DNA of 46,355 bases from a virus. The DNA lies in IMG/VR virus record IMGVR_UViG_3300029985_000061, positions 1-46,355 of that record. The stretch is one strand, 5' to 3'. Positions 17,385-25,464 of the stretch are shown here, one piece after another; positions within the stretch are counted from its first letter, which is position 1, and the number at the start of each line of letters is the position of its first letter. The notes under the pieces were generated by a model. It had not been told where the DNA came from and did not search any database. It worked only from the letters and a program-made list of their open reading frames with translations. The position numbers and the translations under genes were made by a program.

Positions 17385-19697
17385 ATGGAACAAATTAATC
17401 CGAGTTCGCTACTTATTAAGAACATTATTGACATGAGCTTTAGTGTTGCAATTAGTTTAGAACAAACAATTATTACAACTGAACATGTGCTTTTTGTCAT
17501 TGCACAGAGTTCCGCTATACAGCGATATTTTACATCTAAAGGTATTGAAACTACCAAAATGAATACGGAAATATTGGATAATATTAAAGGAAAATCAAAA
17601 TTTTTAAAGAATCAGATTCCAAATGCCGATAAAAATATCATGACAGGTCAATTGACAGCCGAATTAACAGGTTTGTTTGAGTCTATTAATAATTATACAA
17701 AAAAAGAAAATAGAGATATGGATGTAGTTGATGTTTTGATGGGATTGTGGCTTCTTGATGAATCTTATGCCAGTTATTTTTTGAAAAAATATGGAATTAC
17801 ACAAGATATGTTGATGGAACTTCGCGAAAATATTCTTACATTACAGAAAGGAATAGCAATGGGTAATGCAACTTCTATGGGAGGAAACCCGTTTGGAAAA
17901 ACAAACGAAAATGCTTTGGCACAATATTGCGTTAATCTAACTGAAAAAGCAAAAACTACAACTGATCCCCTAATTGGTAGGGATAAAGAAATTTTTACAA
18001 TTGCACATACATTGAACAAGCGTAAAAAGTGTAATGTATTGCTGATTGGTGAACCCGGTGTTGGAAAGACTGCTGTTATTGAAGGTCTTGCACAACGTAT
18101 CAATAATGGCTTGGTTCCAAAGACTTTACTAAATAAAGAAATTTTTGGTCTAGATGTCGGCACCTTGATGGCTGGATGTAAATATCGTGGTGATTTTGAA
18201 GAAAAAATTCGCGATATTCTTGCTGAATTGGTTGAAAAACCAAATGCCATTTTGTTTATTGATGAAGCACATCAAATGACATCTGGTGAAGGTAGTGGAC
18301 AAATGGGAATGAGTCTATCTTCTATGCTTAAACCAGTATTGAGCCGTGGAGCAATAAAGGTTATTGCTGCAATTACATGGGAAGAATATCGCAAAAACAT
18401 TGCAAAGGATAAGGCACTTGAACGTCGCTTCCGTATTGTTCAAGTTGATGAACCAACTGCAAAAGAAGCTATTGCAATTCTCAAAGGAACAAAAACATCC
18501 GTTGAAGAATTTCATAGCGTAAGCATCGAAGATTCTGCAATTGAAGCAGCAGTAGAACTTACAATTAAATATCAACCAGAAAAGAGATTACCAGATAAGG
18601 CAATTGATATTTTGGATAGCGCCTGTGCGCGTAAGAAAGTGGTTGATAATGAAGAAATGATCATTAATCGAGCCAGTATTATTAAAGAAATTACAGAAAT
18701 GACAGGAATTACTGTTAAGAATGAAACCAATGATGCAGATGCATCAAAAAATATTCTCTCTATTGGAGATAGGATTAAGAATGTTATATTTCATCAGGAT
18801 AAGGCAATTGATCGTGTTTCACAATGCCTGATTATTAGTCAAGCTGGTTTGAAAAATCCAAAAAAACCAATTGGTAGTTTTTTGTTTACTGGACCAAGCG
18901 GTGTTGGTAAGACAATGCTTGCGCAACAACTTGCAATAGATATGAATATGAATTTTTTCAAATATGATATGAGTGAATTTCAAGAAAAACACGCGGTTGC
19001 TCGTTTGATTGGCGCTCCTCCCGGATATATTGGGTTTGGTGACGGTGGAACAGGCGAAGGACAACTTGTAAATGATCTTTTGAAGCATCCGAATAGTGTT
19101 GTTCTTTTTGATGAAGTTGAGAAGGCACACCCGGATACTTTTAATACATTTTTACAACTATTAGATGACGGTCAAATCACCGGAACCACTGGTAAAGTAG
19201 CAAATGCAAAAAATTGCATTATCATTATGACTAGTAATCTTGGAAGCAAGGATGGTGCAAAAAATAATCTTGGATTTGGACCAGAAAAAACCGGAAAGTC
19301 AGCCTCTTCTAAAGCAGTCGATGGGTTTTTCCTTACAGAAATGCGTGGGCGTATGACCGGTATTATTGAATTTTCTGCTTTGGATGATCTAAGCTATCGC
19401 CGCATTGTAATTGAAAGAATCAATGATATTAGTAAGATGATTTCTTCAAAAAATATTCGAATTGTTCCAAGTGAAGAACTTATTTCGCATATTTTAAAAC
19501 TAAATAATGGCAGTGAATATGGCGCTCGAAAGATAGCTGGTATTATTGAAGACATTATCAATTATCCATTGAGTGTAAAATTGTTGAATGGAAAAATCGA
19601 TAATAATAGTGTCATCAATCTAGATTGGCAAAACGATAATCTAATCATTAAGCAAAAGATGGTTAAAGTTATTATACCAAGTCCAATCATTAAATAG
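17385..19697 (+). CDS. clpA: ClpA-like AAA+ unfoldase
   Basis: 770 residues from ATG 17385, 5 nt after GAGGA. The order is Clp N-domain (1-150), AAA+ domain 1 with Walker A GEPGVGKT (222-229) and Walker B ILFIDEAH (289-296), then AAA+ domain 2 with GPSGVGKT (503-510) and VVLFDEVEKAH (572-582), and the D2-small domain (GSEYGARKIAGIIEDII). There is no coiled-coil M-domain between the ATPase domains, so it is ClpA-like rather than ClpB-like. LGF at about 629-631, in the NNLGFGPEKTG loop, fits the [LIVMP]-G-[FL] tripeptide that docks on ClpP, so it could feed host or phage proteins to host ClpP. Length and architecture match ClpA (758 residues in E. coli). Confidence 0.9.
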   Translation: MEQINPSSLLIKNIIDMSFSVAISLEQTIITTEHVLFVIAQSSAIQRYFTSKGIETTKMNTEILDNIKGKSKFLKNQIPNADKNIMTGQLTAELTGLFESINNYTKKENRDMDVVDVLMGLWLLDESYASYFLKKYGITQDMLMELRENILTLQKGIAMGNATSMGGNPFGKTNENALAQYCVNLTEKAKTTTDPLIGRDKEIFTIAHTLNKRKKCNVLLIGEPGVGKTAVIEGLAQRINNGLVPKTLLNKEIFGLDVGTLMAGCKYRGDFEEKIRDILAELVEKPNAILFIDEAHQMTSGEGSGQMGMSLSSMLKPVLSRGAIKVIAAITWEEYRKNIAKDKALERRFRIVQVDEPTAKEAIAILKGTKTSVEEFHSVSIEDSAIEAAVELTIKYQPEKRLPDKAIDILDSACARKKVVDNEEMIINRASIIKEITEMTGITVKNETNDADASKNILSIGDRIKNVIFHQDKAIDRVSQCLIISQAGLKNPKKPIGSFLFTGPSGVGKTMLAQQLAIDMNMNFFKYDMSEFQEKHAVARLIGAPPGYIGFGDGGTGEGQLVNDLLKHPNSVVLFDEVEKAHPDTFNTFLQLLDDGQITGTTGKVANAKNCIIIMTSNLGSKDGAKNNLGFGPEKTGKSASSKAVDGFFLTEMRGRMTGIIEFSALDDLSYRRIVIERINDISKMISSKNIRIVPSEELISHILKLNNGSEYGARKIAGIIEDIINYPLSVKLLNGKIDNNSVINLDWQNDNLIIKQKMVKVIIPSPIIK

Positions 19698-19704
19698 GTA
19701 AATT

Positions 19705-20331
19705 ATGAAAAGTAAAAAATTAATTGAATTATTGCAATCATTAGACCCCACAGGTGAAGTTGAAGTATCTGTGAATAATGCGGATATTTTATATGTTGAA
19801 TCTTTACCCGCTTATTATGATGGTTCTCTTCAAGTTCTTATAAGAGATGAAAGCAAAAAACCTTATTATGATATAGTTGGAGCAAAATATGTCAGGACTG
19901 GAGGAAAAATAGTCATTCATCCAATGAGCATTACTGATTTGTTGTGGGATGATCCAGATGCATCAGTAGATTACTCTCAATTATCAGGTTGGTCTTTGGA
20001 AAAATGCACTGAGACTAACGAAAAAACTCGGCAAGCTAGTTTGGATGTAGAAATTAAAGTCGATATGGATGCTTTTTTTAAGTGGGTTAAAAAGAAAACG
20101 TCGAATATTTATGTCGGTAATGGTGTCGCAGATTGTCTTCATGAGGCCAATAGATTCTACACAAATCATTTAAATCCAAAAGACCCAGTTAAAGATTTAC
20201 CAGCAACTATAGACAAGGATGGAAATAAGTGGTGTGCAAGTTGGAGTGAACAACGAGAAGCAATGTGGGATGATACTATTGATATAAAATGGGAAGGTGA
20301 ATGGGTAATTACAAAAAAGGAAATTAAATGA
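19705..20331 (+). CDS. Hypothetical phage protein
   Basis: 208 residues, starting 7 nt after the clpA-like stop with a weak AGGTAA site. The N-terminus MKSKKLIELLQSLDPTGEVEVSVNNADILYVESLPAYYDG resembles a small phage fold with a helix followed by a D/N-rich beta region. The C-terminal half is acidic and Trp-rich (LLWDDPD, KWCASWSEQREAMWDD, WEGEW). I do not recognise the family. Its stop overlaps the next start (ATGA), so it is translated with the following small gene. Confidence 0.7.
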   Translation: MKSKKLIELLQSLDPTGEVEVSVNNADILYVESLPAYYDGSLQVLIRDESKKPYYDIVGAKYVRTGGKIVIHPMSITDLLWDDPDASVDYSQLSGWSLEKCTETNEKTRQASLDVEIKVDMDAFFKWVKKKTSNIYVGNGVADCLHEANRFYTNHLNPKDPVKDLPATIDKDGNKWCASWSEQREAMWDDTIDIKWEGEWVITKKEIK

Positions 20332-20498
20332 ATCATGCACAACTTCACGAAGCAGTAAGAAGCCAAGTATTTGTAATAATAAAAAATTTTCCTGCTTGGT
20401 TTGTTGGAAACAGCAGTAGTAATATTAGAGATTTACATAATATTATGGCAGAAAGTTTACAAGAATCTATTGATGAATTAAAAGAAGATGTTGAATAA
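20328..20498 (+). CDS. Small hypothetical protein (56 residues)
   Basis: MNHAQLHEAVRSQVFVIIKN... ending ESIDELKEDVE. The ATGA overlap with the previous stop supports a real start. Predicted helical, with an acidic C-terminus. It is followed by an AGGAG site for the next small gene. No family recognised. Confidence 0.6.
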   Translation: MNHAQLHEAVRSQVFVIIKNFPAWFVGNSSSNIRDLHNIMAESLQESIDELKEDVE

Positions 20499-20519
20499 TA
20501 AAATATATAAAGGAGAATT

Positions 20520-20690
20520 ATGGCAAAAGTAATTGAAGAGAAGTATGTAGTTGTTCTTAGTAGATTGGTAAAAACAGATGATCAGAGTGCTGAGACAAAT
20601 GTATTAAATTCAGATCAACTCGAAACATTAACACAAGCAGTTGAAGGGTTAGTTGATGATCCAACTGTAGTAGTTGAAGTTATAGCGTAG
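20520..20690 (+). CDS. Small hypothetical protein, paralogue A (56 residues)
   Basis: MAKVIEEKYVVVLSRLVKTD... with AGGAG 6 nt upstream. It is similar along its length to the following gene (MAK[VI]IEEK start, TL[TQ]QAVEGL in the middle, V[VI]VEV near the end), so the two arose by tandem duplication. Predicted small alpha/beta fold with a conserved AVEGL helix. Function unknown. Confidence 0.65.
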   Translation: MAKVIEEKYVVVLSRLVKTDDQSAETNVLNSDQLETLTQAVEGLVDDPTVVVEVIA

Positions 20691-20715
20691 TCATATTTTA
20701 ATATAAGGAAAAATT

Positions 20716-20895
20716 ATGGCAAAAATTATTGAAGAAAAAGTGACGATTGTAATGAGTAGAATAACAACAAATGATACAAAAGAACTTCCATCTATATTAA
20801 TTGGTGATGAATTGATTACTTTACAACAAGCAGTTGAAGGATTAATTAATAATGATTCGGTTATTGTAGAAGTTTTTGCTGAAAGAGCTAGGTAA
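20716..20895 (+). CDS. Small hypothetical protein, paralogue B (59 residues)
   Basis: MAKIIEEKVTIVMSRITTND..., the tandem copy of the preceding 56-residue gene, with an AAGGAA site upstream. It keeps TLQQAVEGL and VIVEVF and has a slightly longer, basic C-terminus (AERAR). The copies differ mostly in the central loop, suggesting an old duplication kept by selection. Function unknown. Confidence 0.65.
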   Translation: MAKIIEEKVTIVMSRITTNDTKELPSILIGDELITLQQAVEGLINNDSVIVEVFAERAR

Positions 20896-20908
20896 TATAT
20901 TAGTAAGT

Positions 20909-20931
20909 TGTTCCCTGAAAGGGAACATTTT
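20909..20931 (+). terminator. Stem-loop, possible weak terminator or RNA processing site
   Basis: TGTTCCC-TGAAA-GGGAACA (20909-20927) followed by TTTTG, between the small paralogues and the next gene. Confidence 0.5.
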
Positions 20932-20946
20932 GAACATGGAGTAATA

Positions 20947-21387
20947 ATGCGAAATAAAACAGACTATGGGGAAGTATTAGTTAGTGGGTTAAGTTTTGGT
21001 GGAAGTGTGGAAGACCAGCCAACTAAACAGACTAGTTATATAAGTGAACCGGTGAAGGGTGATGGTTTAGTTCATCGTGCCTCTGGTCTTCATACCATAC
21101 AGATTCATACGATTAACACAACAGCCGATATTATGTTTGAGGCCACCCTTGATCGTGACCCATGTTCTACGGCATGGATTCCTATTTCTATTACAAATAC
21201 TTCCACTGGAAATATTTCCACTGTCCTACATTATGTTTATAATTCATCGGTTCCAAACATTCCTTCATCTGGTAAAACAATTGAACTTAATGAGTTTTTT
21301 ACAGCACAGGGTCAATATGCTTGGATTCGGGTTAATATCAGTAATATATCAAATGGGATAATTGATAGTATTAAAGTAAGTTTCTAG
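20947..21387 (+). CDS. Putative virion-associated beta-rich protein
   Basis: 146 residues from ATG 20947, preceded by GGAG; a TTG at 20908 in the same frame would be read through a stem-loop and is less likely. The sequence is beta-rich with Thr/Ser/Asn repeats (HTIQIHTINTTADIMFEATL, STAWIPISITNTSTGN, YAWIRVNISNISNG) and resembles small decoration or fibre-associated proteins of T4-like aquatic phages. No enzymatic motif. The structural role is inferred only from composition. Confidence 0.6.
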   Translation: MRNKTDYGEVLVSGLSFGGSVEDQPTKQTSYISEPVKGDGLVHRASGLHTIQIHTINTTADIMFEATLDRDPCSTAWIPISITNTSTGNISTVLHYVYNSSVPNIPSSGKTIELNEFFTAQGQYAWIRVNISNISNGIIDSIKVSF

Positions 21388-21395
21388 GAAAATGA

Positions 21396-22676
21396 ATGGA
21401 AGATATTAGAGAACAAGTTTTAGAAATAGTTAATAACAATGTTACACGAATATCTGATAAACTTAAAAAAGCTAATCTTTGGGATTGGGTTGTTGCACAA
21501 GTCCCACCAGATAAACTAGAAGTATGTAGAAACACGGCTGAAATAATATATATTGCTTTAAATCCATATAAATCTCCGTTATGTCCAAATGGACGACAAA
21601 AATATTTTTATAATATTCAACGTGGATTTTCAGAAAGATGCAATGTAAAAACGTTTTGTCCATGTCATACAAATTTTATAGAATCTGATTCATGGAAGGA
21701 ACGCTCGGTAATAGCCAAACAAAAAAGAAAAAAATCTTTTATAAATAAATGGAAGGTAGAAAATCCAAGTCAACATCCCGATATACAACAAAAGAAAATA
21801 GAAACAAATCAAAATAAATTTGGATGTGATTGGGCACCACAATCATCAGAAGTAAAAAATAAAAATAAAAATACTTGTCAAGAAAGATATGGAGTGAATT
21901 CTGGTTTGCAATTACCTCATGTTAGAGGAGCATTACAAGATTATCGTGTTGCACATTTAGAAGAGATTTTGGAGAAAACAAGAAACACTAATATTGAACG
22001 ATGTGGTTTTCCATATTCGTCACAATCAGAGAAACAGAAAGAAAAATATATTAATACTTGTATGGAACGATATGAAGTTCCGTGGACAACACTGTTGCCA
22101 TCTATGAAAGAAAAATCTATTAATACATGTATGGAACGATATAATGTTTCAAATGGTGCTCAAAGAAAATTTTCCGAAGAAACCATACAAATTTTAAATG
22201 ATCCTATTATTTTAAAAGAACGTGTGGATTTGGTTGGAAAAGTTAAACTATCTATTGCCTTGAATATTAGATTTGGAACATTACAGAGATATATGTTAAA
22301 ATATGGAATAGAATCTGATTATGGCAATAGCTATGAAATTGAAATTTCTGAATGGTTAAATGATAACAATATAATTTTTAAATTACATGATAGAACTCAA
22401 ATAAAACCACTTGAATTAGATTTTTATATACCAGATAAAAAATTTGCCATTGAATTTCAAGGAGATTATTGGCATATGAATCCAATTATATATGAAGCAA
22501 CTGATTATAATAAAAATATAGAACTTACAGCTAAAGAAATATGGAACAGAGACAAATATAAGATTAGCCGATGTGAAGAGAAAAACATATTAGTGGCTTG
22601 TATTTGGGAAACAGATTGGAATGAAAACAAAGAATATATAAAAGACAAAATCTTAAAAATTATAAAGGAACTATAA
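21396..22676 (+). CDS. Homing endonuclease with Vsr/PD-(D/E)XK-like nuclease domain
   Basis: 426 residues. The middle carries repeated DNA-binding modules of the pattern T-x-x-E-R-[YC]-G/E/N (TCQERYGVNSGLQ, TNIERCGFPYSSQ, TCMERYEVPW, TCMERYNVSNGAQ), the DUF723-like repeats of phage homing nucleases. The C-terminus PLELDFYIPDKKFAIEFQGDYWH (about 345-367) is a Vsr-like nuclease core with E-x-D, E-x-Q-G and the Trp-His pair, as in EDxHD enzymes (I-Bth0305I type). An N-terminal CxnC zinc-ribbon-like part (PLCPNGRQKYF...CNVKTFCPC) precedes the repeats. It overlaps the next start by one base, suggesting insertion between two phage genes. Confidence 0.8.
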   Translation: MEDIREQVLEIVNNNVTRISDKLKKANLWDWVVAQVPPDKLEVCRNTAEIIYIALNPYKSPLCPNGRQKYFYNIQRGFSERCNVKTFCPCHTNFIESDSWKERSVIAKQKRKKSFINKWKVENPSQHPDIQQKKIETNQNKFGCDWAPQSSEVKNKNKNTCQERYGVNSGLQLPHVRGALQDYRVAHLEEILEKTRNTNIERCGFPYSSQSEKQKEKYINTCMERYEVPWTTLLPSMKEKSINTCMERYNVSNGAQRKFSEETIQILNDPIILKERVDLVGKVKLSIALNIRFGTLQRYMLKYGIESDYGNSYEIEISEWLNDNNIIFKLHDRTQIKPLELDFYIPDKKFAIEFQGDYWHMNPIIYEATDYNKNIELTAKEIWNRDKYKISRCEEKNILVACIWETDWNENKEYIKDKILKIIKEL

Positions 22677-23587
22677 TGAATATAACACAAGAGCAAGTAG
22701 AATTTCTTCGTAAACAACATATACAATTTTCACTTCCTATGTATGGTGGAATGTGTCACGAATCACTTATGACTGGTATGGTAAAGTTTGCTATTTACGC
22801 CCAACGAATTGGAATGCCATTTTCAATCGATTCGATGTCGAATGAGTCACTTATACAACGTGCAAGATGCCATCTCACAGCGAAATTTCTCGATAATGCT
22901 GTAGCAACTCATTTAATGTTTATTGATAGTGATATTGGATTTGAACCAGAACATATTTTTAAACTTGTTCTTGCCGATAAAGATATTATTGGAGGATTGT
23001 ATCCAAAGAAATCTATTCCGCCAGATTTTGTTGTTAATGTAAGTCCAGAAGCAGTCGATGAAGCTGGTCAGGTAAAAATGACGGATGGTTTGATTCCTGT
23101 TAGTAGATTAGGAACAGGATTTATGCTTATTAAACGAGAAGTATTTGAAAAGCATATGGCGGCGTATCCACAAACAAAATTTACTAATAATATTGGTCTT
23201 GATCCAAAATATAATAAATGGTGTTATACTTTCTTTGATTGTGTAATTAGTCAAGATGAGAACCGGGAAATGCTTTCTGAAGATTGGTATTTTTGTGCAA
23301 AGAGTAGAGTATTAGGAATTGACATTTTTGCCGATCCAACAATTCGTCTCAATCATAGTGGAACATTTGTATTTCCGGGTGATCCAACTGCTCTTTATAA
23401 TAGCATGGGATTGAAATTGGATATAAATCCACATTTAACTCCAAGAATTGCTATAAGAAAAGATGAAGTAAACGATCTTTCTTGTATCAACACAGCTAAA
23501 CCAGATATGAAAGCATTTCAAGAATATTTGGATAAGAAAGTCCAAGAAAAAGAAAATGTAAATAATGGAAATATTACTATTCCATAA
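22676..23587 (+). CDS. Glycosyltransferase (GT-A fold)
   Basis: 303 residues. ESLIQRARCHLTAKFLDNA...THLMFIDSDIGFEPEHI is the nucleotide-sugar-binding start of the phage/fungal Anp1-Mnn9-like GT-A family, with DSD as the metal-binding DxD. It is followed by DIIGGLYPKK, a product-binding loop (GTGFMLIKREVF) and the late acidic motif LSEDWYFC. It could modify phage DNA, capsid or cell-surface sugar; adjacency gives no decision. It starts on the last base of the preceding homing-nuclease stop. Confidence 0.8.
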   Translation: MNITQEQVEFLRKQHIQFSLPMYGGMCHESLMTGMVKFAIYAQRIGMPFSIDSMSNESLIQRARCHLTAKFLDNAVATHLMFIDSDIGFEPEHIFKLVLADKDIIGGLYPKKSIPPDFVVNVSPEAVDEAGQVKMTDGLIPVSRLGTGFMLIKREVFEKHMAAYPQTKFTNNIGLDPKYNKWCYTFFDCVISQDENREMLSEDWYFCAKSRVLGIDIFADPTIRLNHSGTFVFPGDPTALYNSMGLKLDINPHLTPRIAIRKDEVNDLSCINTAKPDMKAFQEYLDKKVQEKENVNNGNITIP

Positions 23588-23595
23588 AGGTAAAT

Positions 23596-24018
23596 ATGAT
23601 TAACAAAAATGATACTTCTAACTATGCGGCAAAGAACTTGCCGCATAGAATTTGTAAGGACTGTAAACAACCTGTAAGTTATGATAACTATTATACTTCA
23701 TACATTTGTTATAATCATCCAAATGCAGGTTGGGAATGGACTAATCCTGTAGAAAATATTAAACCATGTGAACATAAACGGTGTTATATGCGTGATGGAT
23801 ATGATCATCCAATATGTGATAACTGTGGTGCCGATAAACCCAAAGAACAATATGATTTCTCTAAAGCAGAGGTTGGTAAGTATTATATTCCAGAAGAAAT
23901 TAAAGAATTTTTATGGAAAACAAGACCAGAATATTATGATATTAGCACAGATGCACATTATTCTGCATTAATTCATAATGAACAACTTTTAAAGTTATAT
24001 AAGAAAATGAAGGAGTAG
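23596..24018 (+). CDS. Small zinc-ribbon protein
   Basis: 140 residues with two likely zinc-binding groups: CKDC (residues 20-23) with a following C/H pair (YICYNH), and CEHKRCYMRDGYDHPICDNCG near 58-78. The C-terminus is helical. Zinc ribbons of this type bind nucleic acid or protein partners, but no family is recognised. It follows the glycosyltransferase after 8 nt with an AAAGG site. Confidence 0.65.
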   Translation: MINKNDTSNYAAKNLPHRICKDCKQPVSYDNYYTSYICYNHPNAGWEWTNPVENIKPCEHKRCYMRDGYDHPICDNCGADKPKEQYDFSKAEVGKYYIPEEIKEFLWKTRPEYYDISTDAHYSALIHNEQLLKLYKKMKE

Positions 24019-24021
24019 GTT

Positions 24022-24426
24022 ATGTTTGTATTACAACCATGGGTATCCACTGTTGGATTAAAGATGCAAAGTATTTTGTTAAGTGGATTAAGAGCGCCAG
24101 ATTTTAAAACAAATGCAGTTAAAAAATGTGTTAGATATATGCGCGGCGTATGTCAGATTGATGCTGATCCTGCAAAACAGTCTTATATGCAAAAGATTCC
24201 TATTGATAAAACACTGTTGGATGAAGCAGTTGATGAATTGGAATATTTAACAGTTCATTATGTTCATCATTTTGCAGATTCAATGAGAATTGTAGCAATA
24301 TTTCATCCCGATAAAGAAGTTAGGGATAATGTATTATATTTACATGAACAAATTGCGGTTGAATTATTTCATTTTAAAATTGAAACAGATGAAGAATTTT
24401 TGGAAAGGCACAAGGATAAAATTTAA
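24022..24426 (+). CDS. Conserved hypothetical phage protein
   Basis: 134 residues, three bases after the previous stop with GGAG upstream. The sequence WVSTVGLKMQSILLSGLRAP...AVKKCVRYMRGVCQIDADP is typical of a family I have seen in large T4-like phages but cannot name. It is mostly helical, with Cys/His residues (CVRYMRGVC, HYVHHF) that could bind metal, and an acidic C-terminus. It ends directly against the ATG of the nucleotidase-like gene. Confidence 0.6.
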   Translation: MFVLQPWVSTVGLKMQSILLSGLRAPDFKTNAVKKCVRYMRGVCQIDADPAKQSYMQKIPIDKTLLDEAVDELEYLTVHYVHHFADSMRIVAIFHPDKEVRDNVLYLHEQIAVELFHFKIETDEEFLERHKDKI

Positions 24427-24969
24427 ATGAAGATAACCGAATTGAAACAAACATCTAAAATTGGTCATGTTTATTTGGACTTAGATGGGGTGATTGCTAA
24501 TTGTGATCAGGGTATTGTAGATTACAATCATATAACTATGGAACAGCATAAAGCGGCTGGATGGGATAATGAATACTGGCATAATGTATTAGATAATGCT
24601 GATATTAAAGAATTTTATATTAATTTAGAATTTGAACCAAATGGACAAGCATTGTTAAATTGGTTTATTAGTCATCATATTCCTTTTACTTTTTTAACAC
24701 GACCATGCAAAGAGCCAAATACACAGGCTTGTATTGAAGGTAAGAAAATTTGGTTGAAAAGAAATGGATTGGGAGATATTCCTGTTTTATTTGAAAGAGA
24801 TAAAGAAAAATATGCTGTTTCTTCTAATGGATTACCAAATATTTTAATTGATGACCACAGCGGAAATATAAGTAAATGGAATAAAGCTGGCGGTGTTGAA
24901 ATTTTATATAAATGGGAATTGTTTCCAGATGTTATAAAGAAACTTGAAAAATTATTGCTTAATCAATAA
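24427..24969 (+). CDS. HAD-family 5'(3')-nucleotidase-like phosphatase
   Basis: 180 residues. HAD motif I is YLDLDGVIANCDQG (nucleophile D18, acid D20), motif II is FTFLTRPC, motif III Lys probably in GKKIWLKRNG, and motif IV ILIDDHSGN. The cap insert with GWDNEYWHNV fits the 5'-deoxyribonucleotidase (NT5C) branch, so it probably dephosphorylates nucleoside monophosphates in phage nucleotide metabolism. The N-terminus MKITELKQTSK begins like the capsid-targeting-like peptides downstream but lacks the LxE cleavage motif. There is no gap to the preceding gene. Confidence 0.75.
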   Translation: MKITELKQTSKIGHVYLDLDGVIANCDQGIVDYNHITMEQHKAAGWDNEYWHNVLDNADIKEFYINLEFEPNGQALLNWFISHHIPFTFLTRPCKEPNTQACIEGKKIWLKRNGLGDIPVLFERDKEKYAVSSNGLPNILIDDHSGNISKWNKAGGVEILYKWELFPDVIKKLEKLLLNQ

Positions 24970-24972
24970 ATA
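24965..24972 (+). promoter_or_regulatory. T4-type late promoter box (AATAAATA)
   Basis: AATAAATACTAAT-ATG: one mismatch to TATAAATA and exactly 5 nt to the ATG at 24978, close to the T4 late consensus TATAAATACTATT. It overlaps the end of the nucleotidase gene. Confidence 0.45.
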
Positions 24973-24977
24973 CTAAT

Positions 24978-25316
24978 ATGAAAATAAACGAAGTTATAAT
25001 TGATAAGAAAGCTATATTGTTCACAGTTAAAAATGCTGTTAAAAATAGCGGTGCCGTTTTTAATAAAACCAATTCTTTTCAAGTTTTAGGAATCAATTTT
25101 TCTGTAGATGTTTCAGACGGAGAACCAAAATTATATATTGGCGATATGTTGTCCACTTCAAATATTGAAGGTGGAGCAAAAGGACAATGTATAAATTATC
25201 TTTATAATATTTTGTTGAGCAAAGAACGTGATAAAGAAGAACCATTGGATTTAGATGCATCGGTTGCGAATAAATTTTTTAAGCATGTTGAATCTCAAAA
25301 GTGGCGAAATAGATGA
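24978..25316 (+). CDS. Hypothetical protein with MKI.E.-type N-terminus
   Basis: 112 residues, MKINEVIIDKKAILFTVKN..., probably translated from a leaderless late mRNA (late box 5 nt upstream, no Shine-Dalgarno sequence). A central GAKGQCINYLYNILL helix follows a beta segment (FQVLGINFSVDVSDGEPKLYIG). The first residues resemble the peptide shared by the downstream cassette but without a clear cleavage motif. Family unknown. Confidence 0.6.
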   Translation: MKINEVIIDKKAILFTVKNAVKNSGAVFNKTNSFQVLGINFSVDVSDGEPKLYIGDMLSTSNIEGGAKGQCINYLYNILLSKERDKEEPLDLDASVANKFFKHVESQKWRNR

Positions 25317-25317
25317 A

Positions 25318-25447
25318 GTCTATTAAATTAAGCTCTCTTTTCCTGATATAGACCGTGGTGAACATTGCCTTTAGGGAGCGGTATGTTAAAAGAAAGTCAG
25401 GTGCAGTATAGCCGAGGATTATATTATAATCTTAAAAACTGCCTCGG
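25318..25447 (+). ncRNA. Structured intergenic RNA with predicted pseudoknot
   Basis: A 148-nt gene-free gap. GTCTAT(25318)/ATAGAC(25348) closes a hairpin whose loop carries GCTCTC(25332), which pairs with GGGAGC(25374) downstream, an H-type pseudoknot. CCTGA(25342) can also pair with TCAGG(25397). A terminator-like CCGAGG(25412)/CCTCGG(25442) hairpin ends it, just before a late promoter. It could be a 3' UTR element of the preceding gene or a free RNA. No known family recognised. Confidence 0.4.
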
Positions 25448-25451
25448 TAAT

Positions 25452-25459
25452 TATAAATA
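25452..25459 (+). promoter_or_regulatory. T4-type late promoter box (TATAAATA, perfect)
   Basis: Perfect TATAAATA with exactly 5 nt to the ATG at 25465, so transcription should start at the initiation codon. Confidence 0.7.
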
Positions 25460-25464
25460 GTAGT

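Noticed and set aside
17774-18250. Minus-strand open frame of about 158 codons
   Set aside because: It lies wholly inside the ClpA-like gene, has no ribosome site, and its composition follows from the codons of the opposite strand.
25383-25460. Small frame MLKESQVQYS... in the gap before the ART-like gene
   Set aside because: It overlaps the predicted pseudoknot and terminator hairpin and ends in the late promoter; too short to support.
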